A stretch of 64,000 nucleotides of DNA from Pontixanthobacter rizhaonensis (GCF_012972675.1 NZ_JABCRE010000003.1:930001-994000); one strand, 5' to 3'; shown: positions 31,042 through 41,231, numbered from the stretch's first letter. Notes: generated from the letters alone by a model not told the origin. Made by a program: numbers and translations.

Positions 31042-33651
31042 TTAAAGTTTGGTAGATTCAGCGTCGCGTTTCAATTGATAGAGCAGGTCGAGCGCTTCGC
31101 GCGGCGAAAGGGCATCGATATCGAGTTCTTGCAAGCGGGATAGGAAAGTAGTTTCCTCATCGTTCTCGTCTTCAGCAATGACCGACGCGAACAGAGGTAA
31201 ATCCCCGAGTCCCGCTGCAAGACCGCCGGTCTCCTCCCGCCCCTTCTCGAGCTTTGCCAATACGGATTTCGCGCGGGACACCACCGGTTTTGGAATACCT
31301 GCCAAGCGCGCCACGGCCAGCCCATAGCTGCGATCAGCAGGACCTTCTGCCAGTTCATGAAGCAGGACGAGGTCTCCCTTCCATTCGCGTGCCCGAACGT
31401 GGTGGAGTGACAGGGAATCGCAGGTTTCTGCGAGGCGGGCGAGTTCATGATAATGGGTTGCGAACAAACAGCGGCAGCGGTTTGTTTCATGCACGGCCTC
31501 GACCACGGCCCACGCTAGAGCTAGCCCGTCATAGGTCGAGGTGCCGCGGCCAACTTCATCGAGAATCACAAAACTGCGTTCGCTCGCTTGCGCAAGGATA
31601 GCGGCAGTCTCGACCATCTCGACCATGAAGGTCGACCGCCCTTTGGCGAGATTGTCTGAGGCACCTACCCGACTGAACAGCCGATCGACCAAACCAATTT
31701 CGGCTCGCTCTGCCGGAACAAAGCCGCCCGCCTGCGCCAGCAATACGATCAAAGCATTCTGCCTGAGGAAGGTCGATTTACCGCCCATATTCGGGCCACC
31801 GATCAGCCAGAGCCGGTCTGCGTTTTTAAGGGTGCAATCATTCGCAACGAAGCGATCCCCGGTTGCTGACAGCGCACTTTCCACGACCGGGTGGCGCCCA
31901 CCTGTGATGGTGATCGCGTTATCGTCTCTGATGGCTGGTTTGCACCAACTGCCTTCGGCGGCCCTCTCTGCCTGACCTGCCGCCACATCCAGCCGCGCTA
32001 AAGCTGTCGCGGTGGTGGCAATGGCTTCCCGCACGGAGGCGACCTGTTCGATAAGTTCTTCGAAATGTGCTTCCTCTGCAGCGAGTGCCCGTCCGCCAGC
32101 TTCGGTTATCCGGCCAGCCTCTTCGTGCAGTGTCAATGAGTTAAACCGCACTGCACCTGCCATCGTCTGGCGGTGGGTGAAACCGCTATCGGGCGCCATC
32201 AACGCATCGGCATGTTTGGCGGGCACTTCAATAAAGTACCCCAGCACTCCATTATGCTTGATTTTCAATGCCGTGATGCCAGTCTCGTCGCGGTATCTGG
32301 CTTCTAACGCAGCGATGGCCCGGCGGGCATTGCCAGAGACCTCCCGTAATTCGTCAAGCGCGGCATCAAACCCTTCCGCGATAAAGCCGCCCTGAGAACG
32401 TTCGGTTGGCGGAGCTGCGACCAGCGCGCGCTGCATCAGATCTACCAAGGCCCCATGCCCGCCCATTGCCGGTAGCAGCGACAGGAGCAGAGGCGGTTGA
32501 TCCGGCTTGCCAGAGAGAAAGTCTTTGATCCGGCGCGCTTCCGCCAATCCGTCGCGAATCTGCCCCAGATCCCGCGGGCTACCTCGCCCTGCAACAACAC
32601 GGCCCAGCGCCCGGCTAATGTCCGGCAAGGCCCGAAGCACATCGCGCAAATCGGCTCTTAAAAGCGGATCACCATATATGTACTCTACCAATTCGAGCCG
32701 GCGGGAGATGGCGGCCTGATCGCATAGAGGCGCGGCCAGATCCTCTGCCAACTGCCGCGCTCCTGCGCCGGTTACGCAGCGATCGATGGCCGCGACCAAA
32801 CTTCCCGCCCGTCCGCCTTGTTGCGAGGTCAGTATCTCTAGGCTGGCACGGGTGGCTTCATCCATCGCCAATTGCGCCTCACCGGCCCGCAACTCCGGCG
32901 GCAGCAATAAGGGTAAATTACCGCGACCGACATGGTCAAGATAGGCGACCAACCCACCTCCAGCGGCGAGCATCTCGCGCGAGAAATCGCCAAAAGCATC
33001 GAGCGTTTTAACCGCATGCAGCTGTTTGAGGCGGCGCTCTCCGTCATCGCTCCCGAAGTCCCCCTTTGGGCGTTTTATCGCATTGTCACCGGGTGGATCC
33101 ATGCTGTCAGGGAAGATTATCTCGCTGGCTCCGATCCGCGCCAAAGCGGATGGGATGTCACCCGGAAGGCAGCTTTCAAGCACCATTCTACCGGTCGAAA
33201 TATCGCAGCTGGCCAGTCCAACCGTACCGCGTACGTCACAAATTGCCGCGAGCATGTTGGCACGGCGAGGTTCAAGTAACGCTTCTTCGGTTAGTGTGCC
33301 CGCAGTAACGAAGCGAACGATATCGCGCTTTACGAGTGCTTTATACCCGCCGCGCCTCTTGGCTTCTTCCGGCGTCTCGACCTGTTCGGCAATAGCGACA
33401 CGGCAACCAGCCTTGATCAGCCGCGCCAAATACCCCTCGGCGGCGTGAACGGGCACACCGCACATGGGGACCGGCTCCCCACTGTCTTTTCCGCGCGCGG
33501 TCAGCGCGATATCCAGAATGGCGGCAGCCCGTTTGGCATCATCGAAAAACAGCTCGAAGAAGTCACCCATGCGGTAGAAAAGCAAACAGCCTTCTGCCTG
33601 TTCTTTCAGAGCATGATACTGCTCCATCATAGGTGTCGACTTACCGGCCAT
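31042..33651 (-). CDS. mutS: DNA mismatch repair protein MutS
   Basis: An 869-residue MutS. TPMMEQYHALKEQAEGCLLFYRMGDFFELF (in two parts) holds the mismatch-binding Phe-x-Glu region, GPNMGGKSTFLRQ is Walker A, VILDEVGRGTSTYDGLALAWA is Walker B and signature, and CLFATHYHEL follows. It detects mismatches and recruits MutL. The length is that of the standard family. Confidence 0.97.
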   Translation of the reverse strand: MAGKSTPMMEQYHALKEQAEGCLLFYRMGDFFELFFDDAKRAAAILDIALTARGKDSGEPVPMCGVPVHAAEGYLARLIKAGCRVAIAEQVETPEEAKRRGGYKALVKRDIVRFVTAGTLTEEALLEPRRANMLAAICDVRGTVGLASCDISTGRMVLESCLPGDIPSALARIGASEIIFPDSMDPPGDNAIKRPKGDFGSDDGERRLKQLHAVKTLDAFGDFSREMLAAGGGLVAYLDHVGRGNLPLLLPPELRAGEAQLAMDEATRASLEILTSQQGGRAGSLVAAIDRCVTGAGARQLAEDLAAPLCDQAAISRRLELVEYIYGDPLLRADLRDVLRALPDISRALGRVVAGRGSPRDLGQIRDGLAEARRIKDFLSGKPDQPPLLLSLLPAMGGHGALVDLMQRALVAAPPTERSQGGFIAEGFDAALDELREVSGNARRAIAALEARYRDETGITALKIKHNGVLGYFIEVPAKHADALMAPDSGFTHRQTMAGAVRFNSLTLHEEAGRITEAGGRALAAEEAHFEELIEQVASVREAIATTATALARLDVAAGQAERAAEGSWCKPAIRDDNAITITGGRHPVVESALSATGDRFVANDCTLKNADRLWLIGGPNMGGKSTFLRQNALIVLLAQAGGFVPAERAEIGLVDRLFSRVGASDNLAKGRSTFMVEMVETAAILAQASERSFVILDEVGRGTSTYDGLALAWAVVEAVHETNRCRCLFATHYHELARLAETCDSLSLHHVRAREWKGDLVLLHELAEGPADRSYGLAVARLAGIPKPVVSRAKSVLAKLEKGREETGGLAAGLGDLPLFASVIAEDENDEETTFLSRLQELDIDALSPREALDLLYQLKRDAESTKL

Positions 33652-33772
33652 CCATTGGGCGTACCCTTGCCCGCAACGATTCGGAAAGGGCGGTTTGTTG
33701 CCTTTCCCCTATCGCTTGCGCCGATGCTCGGTTAGATGAAGCGCTATATTCTATAAAAAAGGGATTTCGGCT

Positions 33773-36034
33773 GTGGCTGACGACAAGAATTCTGGTTTTA
33801 CCACTCGCGAAGCATTGTTTTATCACGAGACGATCCGCCCCGGAAAAATCGAGATTATCGCGTCCAAACCGATGGCGACCCAGCGCGATCTGTCGCTCGC
33901 TTACTCGCCCGGTGTTGCAGCACCAGTGCAGGCGATTGCTGATGATCCCTCAACCGCTGCGAAATACACGGCGCGGTCTAACTTGGTCGCAGTTATTTCC
34001 AACGGAACCGCGATCCTGGGCATGGGTAATTTAGGCGCTTTAGCATCCAAGCCTGTGATGGAAGGAAAGGCGGTTCTGTTTAAACGCTTCGCTGATGTGG
34101 ACTCGATTGATATCGAACTCGATACAGAAGACCCGGAAGCTTTCATCAATGCAGTGGCTTTGATGGAACCCAGCTTTGGCGGGATCAATCTGGAAGATAT
34201 CGCTGCGCCGGAGTGCTTTATTATCGAGCAGGCCCTGCGCGAAAAAATGAACATTCCGATCATGCATGATGATCAACACGGGACCGCGATTATTGCGGCA
34301 GCCGGCTTGATCAACGCCTGTCACTTGACCGGCCGGGACTTCAAAGATGTGAAGATGGTAGTAAACGGGGCAGGTGCATCTGCTTTGGCCTGTACTGCGT
34401 TGATCAAGAGCATTGGCGTGCCGCATGAAAACGTCACTGTATGCGACCGCAAAGGTCCGATCTATCCTGGCCGTGAAAATGTCGATCAATGGAAAAGCGC
34501 GCATGCCGTGCCGACAGAAGCGCGTAGTTTGGAAGAAGCACTGGAAGGCGCTGATATCTTCCTGGGCCTATCGGCGGCGGGCGCACTTAAGCCTGAATGG
34601 GTGAAGAAGATGGCTGACAAGCCGATAATCTTTGCCATGGCAAATCCTGATCCGGAAATTTTGCCCGATGAGGCCAAAGCTGTCCGTCCTGATGCGATTA
34701 TCGCCACCGGCCGTTCCGATTTCCCCAACCAGGTTAACAATGTGCTGGGTTTCCCGTTTATCTTCCGCGGCGCGCTGGATGTTCAGGCGACCGGTATTAA
34801 CGAGGAAATGAAAGTGGCAGCAGCTCACGCGATTGCAGAGCTTGCGCGCCAGCGTGTGCCCGATGAAGTGGCAGCGGCTTATGGCAAGAACCACAAATTC
34901 GGAACGGATTATATCATTCCGGCACCGTTTGATCCGCGCCTGATGGAAGTTGTCTCATCTGCCGTTGCGAAAGCCGCGATGGATTCGGGCGTAGCTAAAG
35001 CGCCCATTGCGGATTTTGACGTCTATCGCCAATCATTGAAAGCGCGCCTCAACCCGACCACGTCGGTTCTGACCAACACTTATGAAATTGCGAAGGCGAA
35101 TCCCAAACGCGTGGTATTTGCCGAAGCGGAAGAAGATGTGGTGCTGCGTGCCGCCATCCAGTTCCGTGATTTCGGCTATGGCACGCCTGTTCTGGTGGGC
35201 CGGACGAAAGCAATTGCAGACAAGATGCATATGCTGGGCGTGGAAAACCATCGCGATTTTGAAATTCAGAACTCTGCCGATAGCGAGCACGTGCCCGCGA
35301 TGGTCGAGTATCTCTACAAGCGGCTGCAACGCAAAGGCTATACCGAGCGTGATGTCCGCAGGATGGTCAATCAGGAGCGAAACGTTTTCGCTTCCTTGTT
35401 GGTTGCGTTGGGTCACGGTGATGCATTGATTTCCGGTCTGACGCGGACCTTCGCACAGACTGCCCGTGAGGTGAATTTGGTACTGGATGCCAAGCAGGAC
35501 GCGCTGCCATTTGGTATTCATATGATGATCGGCAAGAACCACACAACGTTCCTTGCCGACACTACGATTAACGAGCGTCCAAGCGCTGAAGAACTGGCCC
35601 ATATCGCCCGTGAAACGGCAGAGGTTGCCCGCCGGATGGGCCACGAGCCACGCGTGGCATTTTTGTCCTATTCCACCTTCGGCAACCCAAGCGGGAAATG
35701 GCTGGACAATATTCGCGGTGCGGTTGCCATTCTGGATCAGGAAGATCCGGGCTTTGAATATGAAGGCGAAATGGCGCCCGATGCCGCGCTGAACAAGAAA
35801 GTGATGGAGCTCTATCCATTCAGCCGTCTCTCTGGTCCAGCCAATGTCTTGATTATGCCAGGGCTCCAATCAGCTAATCTTTCCGCAAAAATTCTCAAGG
35901 AATTGGGCGGGGATGACACAATTGGCCCGATGCTGATCGGTATGGAGAAGCCGGTGCAAATCGCCCCTATGACGGCGATTGCACCCGATGTGTTGACGTT
36001 GGCAGTGTTGGCCGCAGCCGGCGTCGTGGGTTAG
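33773..36034 (+). CDS. maeB: NADP-dependent malic enzyme (MaeB type) with phosphotransacetylase-like domain
   Basis: A 753-residue two-domain malic enzyme. Residues 1 to about 420 contain REALFYHETIRPGKIEI, SLAYSPGVAAPVQAI, MGNLGALASKPVMEGKAVLFK (two parts) and the metal site HDDQHGTAI; the NADP domain is VVNGAGASALACTALI. The C-terminal ~310 residues (VVFAEAEEDVVLRAAIQF on) form a PTA_PTB domain that in MaeB proteins is regulatory and not active. The enzyme decarboxylates malate to pyruvate. It starts at GTG 33773, divergent from mutS. Confidence 0.95.
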   Translation: MADDKNSGFTTREALFYHETIRPGKIEIIASKPMATQRDLSLAYSPGVAAPVQAIADDPSTAAKYTARSNLVAVISNGTAILGMGNLGALASKPVMEGKAVLFKRFADVDSIDIELDTEDPEAFINAVALMEPSFGGINLEDIAAPECFIIEQALREKMNIPIMHDDQHGTAIIAAAGLINACHLTGRDFKDVKMVVNGAGASALACTALIKSIGVPHENVTVCDRKGPIYPGRENVDQWKSAHAVPTEARSLEEALEGADIFLGLSAAGALKPEWVKKMADKPIIFAMANPDPEILPDEAKAVRPDAIIATGRSDFPNQVNNVLGFPFIFRGALDVQATGINEEMKVAAAHAIAELARQRVPDEVAAAYGKNHKFGTDYIIPAPFDPRLMEVVSSAVAKAAMDSGVAKAPIADFDVYRQSLKARLNPTTSVLTNTYEIAKANPKRVVFAEAEEDVVLRAAIQFRDFGYGTPVLVGRTKAIADKMHMLGVENHRDFEIQNSADSEHVPAMVEYLYKRLQRKGYTERDVRRMVNQERNVFASLLVALGHGDALISGLTRTFAQTAREVNLVLDAKQDALPFGIHMMIGKNHTTFLADTTINERPSAEELAHIARETAEVARRMGHEPRVAFLSYSTFGNPSGKWLDNIRGAVAILDQEDPGFEYEGEMAPDAALNKKVMELYPFSRLSGPANVLIMPGLQSANLSAKILKELGGDDTIGPMLIGMEKPVQIAPMTAIAPDVLTLAVLAAAGVVG

Positions 36035-36037
36035 CGT

Positions 36038-36715
36038 TCAATCCGCGCCAATGAATTCGGACAAATCGACATAGTGCTGCTTAGGCTTGTTCGGATTGAC
36101 TAGCACTCTGACGGATTGCCCCTCCATTTGCTCGCTTGGATCGATCCATAGCATCTCGCTTTTGAATTGCTGTAATTTGCCGGTCGCTGGGTGTGTAGCC
36201 TGCGCGACAACGCGGTAGGGGCTGCGGCCGTTCACTTTGACGCTCGTATCGCGGTAGGTTTCGATATATTTGGCTTGGATCGGTAGGCCGCGCTTCAGCA
36301 GCTTGGCAATCGTCCGTTTGCGTCCGAAAACGGCGATTAAAATTCCTGCTCCGATCGCGAAGAAAACAAACCCAATGCCGCCAAAGATCAGCACAAACAG
36401 ATAGTTACCAAGAAAGTCGTCAATTGCGGCACTGCTTGGCTTGTCAGGCTGATATTTGACCGTGACCGGATCGCCTACTGCGTAGCGGGGAGGGCTACTG
36501 CTGACGTTGCTTTCAAACCGGTGATATTGGCCGTTTATGTTACGAAACTGTACCCTCGAGGCAGAACCGCTGGAGCTTCGCTGACCATATCCAATCACTG
36601 TCCCTTGGGCGGACATGGCGTCTGCAAAAGCGGCTTGCTGATAGAAATGCACCGTCGCTGTGAAGGCCAGCATAACCGCCCCAATAGTGCCGAAGATATA
36701 TCCCAAGAATTTCAC
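36038..36715 (-). CDS. DUF3592 membrane protein
   Basis: A 225-residue protein, start GTG 36715 with GAGGG 7 bp upstream. N-terminal helix FLGYIFGTIGAVMLAFTATV, then a periplasmic beta domain of the DUF3592 kind (AQGTVIGYG, YHRFESNVSSSPPRYAVGDPVTVKYQP in parts), then a second helix pair (YLFVLIFGGIGFVFFAIGAGILIAVF) and a similar cytoplasmic domain. Function unknown. It begins 14 bp downstream of trmB and is convergent with maeB. Confidence 0.85.
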   Translation of the reverse strand: MKFLGYIFGTIGAVMLAFTATVHFYQQAAFADAMSAQGTVIGYGQRSSSGSASRVQFRNINGQYHRFESNVSSSPPRYAVGDPVTVKYQPDKPSSAAIDDFLGNYLFVLIFGGIGFVFFAIGAGILIAVFGRKRTIAKLLKRGLPIQAKYIETYRDTSVKVNGRSPYRVVAQATHPATGKLQQFKSEMLWIDPSEQMEGQSVRVLVNPNKPKQHYVDLSEFIGAD

Positions 36716-36729
36716 AGCTTGGCCCTCAC

Positions 36730-37431
36730 CTATTTCCGCCGATAGCGGAAATACCATACTTCATGCTTGAATACGTCCCGGGCTTTGCGCTCATACCGTG
36801 TTTCGCTCCATCCGCCGGGCCGGTTTTGCCAATCATCAGGCCCTTCGGCGAGCCATTCAAACTTGTCTGTCTGACCGCGCATGATCATCAATGCATGACG
36901 TAGATAAATGTCGTGATCTGTGCCGAAACGAAATTCACCGCCGAGTCTTAGCTTATCCGCGATCATATTGACCGGACCATCATTCATCATCCGGCGTTTG
37001 GCGTGCCGTGCTTTCGGCCAAGGGTCAGGGTGGAGAAGGTAGACGAAACTGAGCGCGCCATCGGGAATGCGCGAGAGAACTTCCAACGCATCGCCGTGAT
37101 GGATACGAATATTGGGCAAGTTTCGGTCTTTGGCATGACCCAAGGCGGCGGCGACACCGTTCAAAAACGGCTCGGCCCCGATAAAACCATGATCGGGCAG
37201 CATATCGGCGCGGTCAGCCATATGTTCGCCTGATCCAAAGCCAATCTCAAAATGTAGCGGGCGGTCATCGTCAAACAACCCTTGCGAAGTGACTGGACCT
37301 TCTAGCGGCGGGGCAATCTTCGGCAGAAATTCATCCACCAGACCTTGCTGATACGCGCGCAAAGGCTTGCCGATGGAACGGCCATAGAGACGGTTGAGAG
37401 TGGTGGGATCACCAGGCTTATGGGCAGACAT
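36730..37431 (-). CDS. trmB: tRNA (guanosine(46)-N7)-methyltransferase
   Basis: A 233-residue SAM-dependent enzyme. LHFEIGFGSGEHMADRA is the SAM motif, IRIHHGDALEVL and FVYLLHPDPWPKARHAKRRM carry the catalytic region typical of TrmB, and TDHDIYLRHALMIM and GGWSETRYERKA complete it. It methylates G46 in the tRNA variable loop. The expected length of the family is matched. Confidence 0.95.
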   Translation of the reverse strand: MSAHKPGDPTTLNRLYGRSIGKPLRAYQQGLVDEFLPKIAPPLEGPVTSQGLFDDDRPLHFEIGFGSGEHMADRADMLPDHGFIGAEPFLNGVAAALGHAKDRNLPNIRIHHGDALEVLSRIPDGALSFVYLLHPDPWPKARHAKRRMMNDGPVNMIADKLRLGGEFRFGTDHDIYLRHALMIMRGQTDKFEWLAEGPDDWQNRPGGWSETRYERKARDVFKHEVWYFRYRRK

Positions 37432-37462
37432 GCTGCGCGTTTAGTGCCAGAGTGTATCGCCC

Positions 37463-38671
37463 TCAAGCCCTAGCTATATTTGTGCGCCGACGCTTGTTGA
37501 ATACGGTGTCTTGAATGAGCCTGCTAACTGTGGCCGTGGTAAACCGATCGCTGCGAGCGATACGCAGCATGATGACGAATGCTGCCGCGGTCAGGGCAAT
37601 TTCCAGCGCTATGGCATTCGCGGATTCCAATAGGACGATCCGATTGACCGATAGCGCCCACAGTAAATTGTCGACGGCAACCGCCAAGATCGCACCAGCG
37701 GCAAAGACTTCGAGCGATTTGCGGCCCAGCTGTGTCAGGGGATTGCCGGCGGAAACGCTATGAACCGCCCGTACGACAGGGGCATGGCGCCATGCGATGA
37801 AAAGGTAGCCGAGGGCAGCCATATACAACACTCGCAGCGGGGATTGCAGAGTTTTGCTCGCACCGGTCCAGAAGTAGTCATTACGGGTGTTCACCCAGTC
37901 TAGTATCTCGGGTGAAAGGCGGGTTAGCACGACGAAGCAAATGGGCGCCGCCAATACCAATAGGGCGGCTGCTCCGGTCAGAATATTGTGCTGTGGGAAG
38001 CTTCGTTTTTGTACGATGGCGGCACCCAGCGCAACGCCCACAGCAAACACCAGATTCCACGGTAGAAGCGTCAACGCCAGGTCGACATGGTTTAGACTGT
38101 TAACCTCCACCAGGCCAAAATGCCCAGCTGTCACCCAAATTGCCCCAGCAGGAATGAGTGGCAGCCAGAACCGAATTGTGGCGAGCCAGATATACAGCGG
38201 GGCGACCACCAAAAGCGCGACGTACAGCCGCAGAACAACCGTATATCCTACGTTTTGCTGCATGGTGAGGACGTGCCAAAGATAGGTGGCAAGGCCGTGC
38301 TCCTGAATCATCTCGGTTGGAAAAATTGCCGGATGTGCCGGATCCGCGAACGTAGCTGATACCAGCAATATGCCTAGCGACGCGAACGCGATGACCATGT
38401 TGACCAAGAACAGAGTGACCGCCCGCCGCCAAACCTTGGCTCGCCCTTCTGCCAGCGATCGTTGATTGTCGCGCGGGCTGTAGGCGAGAAAGCACGAGAT
38501 GCCTGCTAGGAACACAAAGGCTTCAGCGCTGTCCGAAAACATCACCCGTGATGGAGAGAAGCCGTTCAGTACACCAACGTAAATGTGGTTGATGAAGATG
38601 TTGAGCAAGCAAAACCCGCGGATCGCATCGATCGCGTGAATACGCGTGGATGAAGGCGCGGTTATGTGCAT
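37463..38671 (-). CDS. opgC: OpgC-like membrane acyltransferase
   Basis: A 402-residue protein with about ten membrane helices. IDAIRGFCLLNIFINHIY with its His, SDSAEAFVFLAGISCFLAYSP, and the C-terminal helix pairs follow the OpgC family, which adds succinyl groups to osmoregulated periplasmic glucans. No opgG or opgH gene is in the window, so the true acceptor is unproven; it may be any secreted glycan. Confidence 0.85.
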   Translation of the reverse strand: MHITAPSSTRIHAIDAIRGFCLLNIFINHIYVGVLNGFSPSRVMFSDSAEAFVFLAGISCFLAYSPRDNQRSLAEGRAKVWRRAVTLFLVNMVIAFASLGILLVSATFADPAHPAIFPTEMIQEHGLATYLWHVLTMQQNVGYTVVLRLYVALLVVAPLYIWLATIRFWLPLIPAGAIWVTAGHFGLVEVNSLNHVDLALTLLPWNLVFAVGVALGAAIVQKRSFPQHNILTGAAALLVLAAPICFVVLTRLSPEILDWVNTRNDYFWTGASKTLQSPLRVLYMAALGYLFIAWRHAPVVRAVHSVSAGNPLTQLGRKSLEVFAAGAILAVAVDNLLWALSVNRIVLLESANAIALEIALTAAAFVIMLRIARSDRFTTATVSRLIQDTVFNKRRRTNIARA

Positions 38672-38750
38672 GGTTTCAGCATACCGCCTGACTGTTGGGA
38701 TAGGGTTAATTTAGTGTGTCAGAGCCGGGCATATGGGTGACACATATTAA

Positions 38751-38784
38751 TAGACGCCCGCAGCGCTTATGCTGCGGGCGTCTA
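38751..38784 (-). terminator. Strong hairpin downstream of ctrA
   Basis: TAGACGCCCGCAGC pairs perfectly with GCTGCGGGCGTCTA over a GCTTAT loop (14-bp stem). It lies 44 bp beyond the ctrA stop and is symmetrical, so it could end ctrA transcription; the downstream T-tract (TTAATA) is weak. Confidence 0.75.
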
Positions 38785-38827
38785 TAATCGTCAGGAGACC
38801 CGTTGCTGAGGGTAACCTAAAGCCGTC

Positions 38828-39523
38828 TTAAGCGGCTTCAGCAGCACTTTCGGGATCGCGCAGGACATAACCACGGCCCCACACTGTTTCGATGTAGTTT
38901 TCGCCATCGCATGCGTGGCTGAGTTTCTTACGCAGCTTGCAAATGAAGACATCAATAATTTTGAGTTCGGGCTCATCCATGCCGCCATATAGGTGGTTGA
39001 GGAACATTTCCTTGGTGAGCGTCGTGCCTTTGCGGAGGCTTAATAGCTCCAGCATGGCATATTCTTTACCGGTCAGGTGAACGCGGGCGCCATCGACTTC
39101 GACAGTTTTGGCATCGAGGTTCACGGCCAGCTTACCAGTGCGGATGACCGATTGGCTGTGTCCTTTGGAACGGCGGACAACGGCGTGGATGCGGGCAACC
39201 AGCTCTTCGCGGTGGAATGGCTTGGTCACGTAATCGTCAGCACCGAAGCCGAAGCTGCGGATCTTGCTGTCCATCTCGGCAATGCCTGAGAGGATAAGGA
39301 CGGGCGTTTGCACCTTGGCGACGCGCAGTTTTTTCAGCACATCATAACCGTGCATGTCTGGCAAGTTCAGATCCAGAAGGATGATATCGTAATCATACAG
39401 CTTCCCCAGATCGAGGCCTTCTTCGCCCAGATCGGTTGAATAGACATTAAAGCCTTCAGTCGTCAGCATCAGCTCGATAGCTTTTGCTGTTGTTGGCTCG
39501 TCTTCAATCAGCAGTACTCTCAT
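38828..39523 (-). CDS. ctrA: Cell-cycle response regulator CtrA
   Basis: A 231-residue OmpR-type regulator, nearly collinear with Caulobacter CtrA. The receiver has LIEDEP and the phospho-acceptor D51 ([13 protein letters not shown]); the DNA-binding winged helix includes [34 protein letters not shown] (in parts) and [11 protein letters not shown]. The last residues are Ala-Ala, as in the ClpXP-degraded Caulobacter protein. In R. capsulatus CtrA is needed for GTA release, which is relevant to the cluster at the window start; the link here is inference. It follows rpoN by 227 bp. Confidence 0.97.
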   Translation of the reverse strand: MRVLLIEDEPTTAKAIELMLTTEGFNVYSTDLGEEGLDLGKLYDYDIILLDLNLPDMHGYDVLKKLRVAKVQTPVLILSGIAEMDSKIRSFGFGADDYVTKPFHREELVARIHAVVRRSKGHSQSVIRTGKLAVNLDAKTVEVDGARVHLTGKEYAMLELLSLRKGTTLTKEMFLNHLYGGMDEPELKIIDVFICKLRKKLSHACDGENYIETVWGRGYVLRDPESAAEAA

Positions 39524-39614
39524 GGGTGGTTCCCCTTTACCCCGAATTCGTCTGGTAACACATCGCTAATCAGTGTTACGTTGGATTAACCACAAAACTT
39601 CTGAACAAAAAAGG

Positions 39615-39629
39615 TTAATAAGCCGTAAA
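39615..39629. promoter_or_regulatory. Possible CtrA box upstream of ctrA
   Basis: TTAA, seven bases, then TAAA: one mismatch to the CtrA consensus TTAA-N7-TTAA, 92 bp before the ctrA start. It would fit autoregulation. A separate 8-bp inverted repeat (GTTTCCGA at 39655-39662 and TCGGAAAC at 39681-39688) lies further upstream. By composition alone such sites can arise by chance. Confidence 0.35.
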
Positions 39630-39750
39630 CCGGCCGAATCCGGCGAGTCGTTTCGTTTCCGAGTCGGGACGTTTTTGTTTTCGGAAACCTATCCTGGCTC
39701 GCGGTTTCCTCGCTGGGGCTGTACCGCGTGACCCTTGGGTTCCTTATTGC

Positions 39751-41205
39751 CTAGATACCCGCGATCTTCTTCGCGCGCCTGCGCTGCACACTGCTGCCGA
39801 TGCCCATAGCTTCGCGATACTTTGCGACTGTCCTGCGCGCCAGATCGAACCCTTCGGCCTTTAGCAGTTCGACCAATTTGTCGTCCGAGAGAATTTTTTT
39901 CGGCTCTTCAGCATCGGTAAGAGCTTTGATACGCGCTTTCACGCTTTCCGAAGATGCGCCGCCTTCTCCATCAGCTCCGCCGCCGACCCCGCTCATAAAG
40001 AAATATTTGAGCTCAAAGGTGCCGCGCTCGCAATGCAAATATTTATTCGATGTAACCCGGCTGACCGTGCTTTCGTGCATATCGATTTCTTCAGCAACCT
40101 CACGGAGCGTTAGCGGTTTTAGTTCCGATACGCCATTGACGAAAAACCCGCCCTGTTTGGTCACAATCTGGGATGCGACTTTCAAAATAGTCTTTTGACG
40201 CTGGTCCAAAGCTTTGATCAGCCAATTGGCATCGCCCAATTTTTCGTTGAGCCAGCCTTGGCTCTCTTTGTCAGTGCAGCCTTCGCGCAATTCAACATAA
40301 TACCCGCGATTCACAATAAGACGCGGCAGGGTCGCTTCGTTGAGCGCTATATCCCAGCCGCCGCCCTTGGCCGCTGTGATCAATATATCGGGGACAACCG
40401 CGGCTTGTATATCAGTGCCATAGGCAAGTCCGGGTTTCGGATCATACTCACGCAGCTCGCTCAGCATGTCGGCAAAATCTTCGTCATCGACATCGCACAT
40501 GCGTTTCAGCCGGGCAAATTCGCCGCGCGCAACCAGCTCCAGATTATCGATCAACCGCGCCATGCACGGATCGTAACGATCGGCTTCTTTCGCTTGCAGG
40601 GCTAGGCATTCGCCCAGATCGCGTGCGCCCACTCCGGTCGGTTCTAGCGCCTGGACCGTGCTCAACGCCCGCTCAACTTCTGTGATCGGGATGGCCAGAT
40701 CATCGCTGACTTCCCTCAGCGTGCTGCGCAAATATCCCGCTTCATCCAGCAGACCGATCAGGTGCCGGGCAACGAATTCTTCGCGCGCATCGCCGGTTAC
40801 GCTGCCAATCTGCGCGTCGAGGTGATCGGCAAGCGACAGGGTATCGCTGCTCCGCTCTTCAATTCCGGGTAGATCATCTGGCGGCGCACCGGCGCCACCA
40901 GCGCCCCATTCGCCGTCACCGGTATCACGATCTTGGTCAATCGCTGACCGGTCAATATCGAGGGCGGGTTCTTCCGCCGAAGGTGCATCGGCTGATGCCG
41001 GTTCGGTCGGAATGTCTTCTGCGGGGCGCGCCTCATCACTTCGTAGTTCGCCAGCTTCCAGCAGCGGGTTGGCTTCCAGAGCATCGCCAATAAACGTCTC
41101 AATTTCCAGATTGGACAGGGCAAGTAATTTGATCGCCTGCTGCAATTGAGGCGTCATGACCAGCGATTGCGACTGGCGAAGGTCTAGGCGTGGGCCCAGG
41201 GCCAT
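39751..41205 (-). CDS. rpoN: RNA polymerase sigma-54 factor
   Basis: A 484-residue RpoN. Region I is the Gln/Leu-rich RQSQSLVMTPQLQQAIKLLALSNLEIETFI (in two parts), region II is acidic (85-130), the core-binding and HTH parts include EEIDMHESTVSRVTSNKYL, and the RpoN box ARRTVAKYREAMGI is near the C-terminus. It directs transcription needing enhancer-binding ATPases. lptB lies 26 bp upstream, the common order in proteobacteria. Confidence 0.97.
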   Translation of the reverse strand: MALGPRLDLRQSQSLVMTPQLQQAIKLLALSNLEIETFIGDALEANPLLEAGELRSDEARPAEDIPTEPASADAPSAEEPALDIDRSAIDQDRDTGDGEWGAGGAGAPPDDLPGIEERSSDTLSLADHLDAQIGSVTGDAREEFVARHLIGLLDEAGYLRSTLREVSDDLAIPITEVERALSTVQALEPTGVGARDLGECLALQAKEADRYDPCMARLIDNLELVARGEFARLKRMCDVDDEDFADMLSELREYDPKPGLAYGTDIQAAVVPDILITAAKGGGWDIALNEATLPRLIVNRGYYVELREGCTDKESQGWLNEKLGDANWLIKALDQRQKTILKVASQIVTKQGGFFVNGVSELKPLTLREVAEEIDMHESTVSRVTSNKYLHCERGTFELKYFFMSGVGGGADGEGGASSESVKARIKALTDAEEPKKILSDDKLVELLKAEGFDLARRTVAKYREAMGIGSSVQRRRAKKIAGI

Positions 41206-41231
41206 AGTTCAAAGTGCCGCCGCGTTGCCCA

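Noticed and set aside
35033-35869. 278-codon minus-strand ORF within the malic enzyme gene
   Set aside because: It is antisense to the conserved phosphotransacetylase-like domain and has no recognisable motif or ribosome site.
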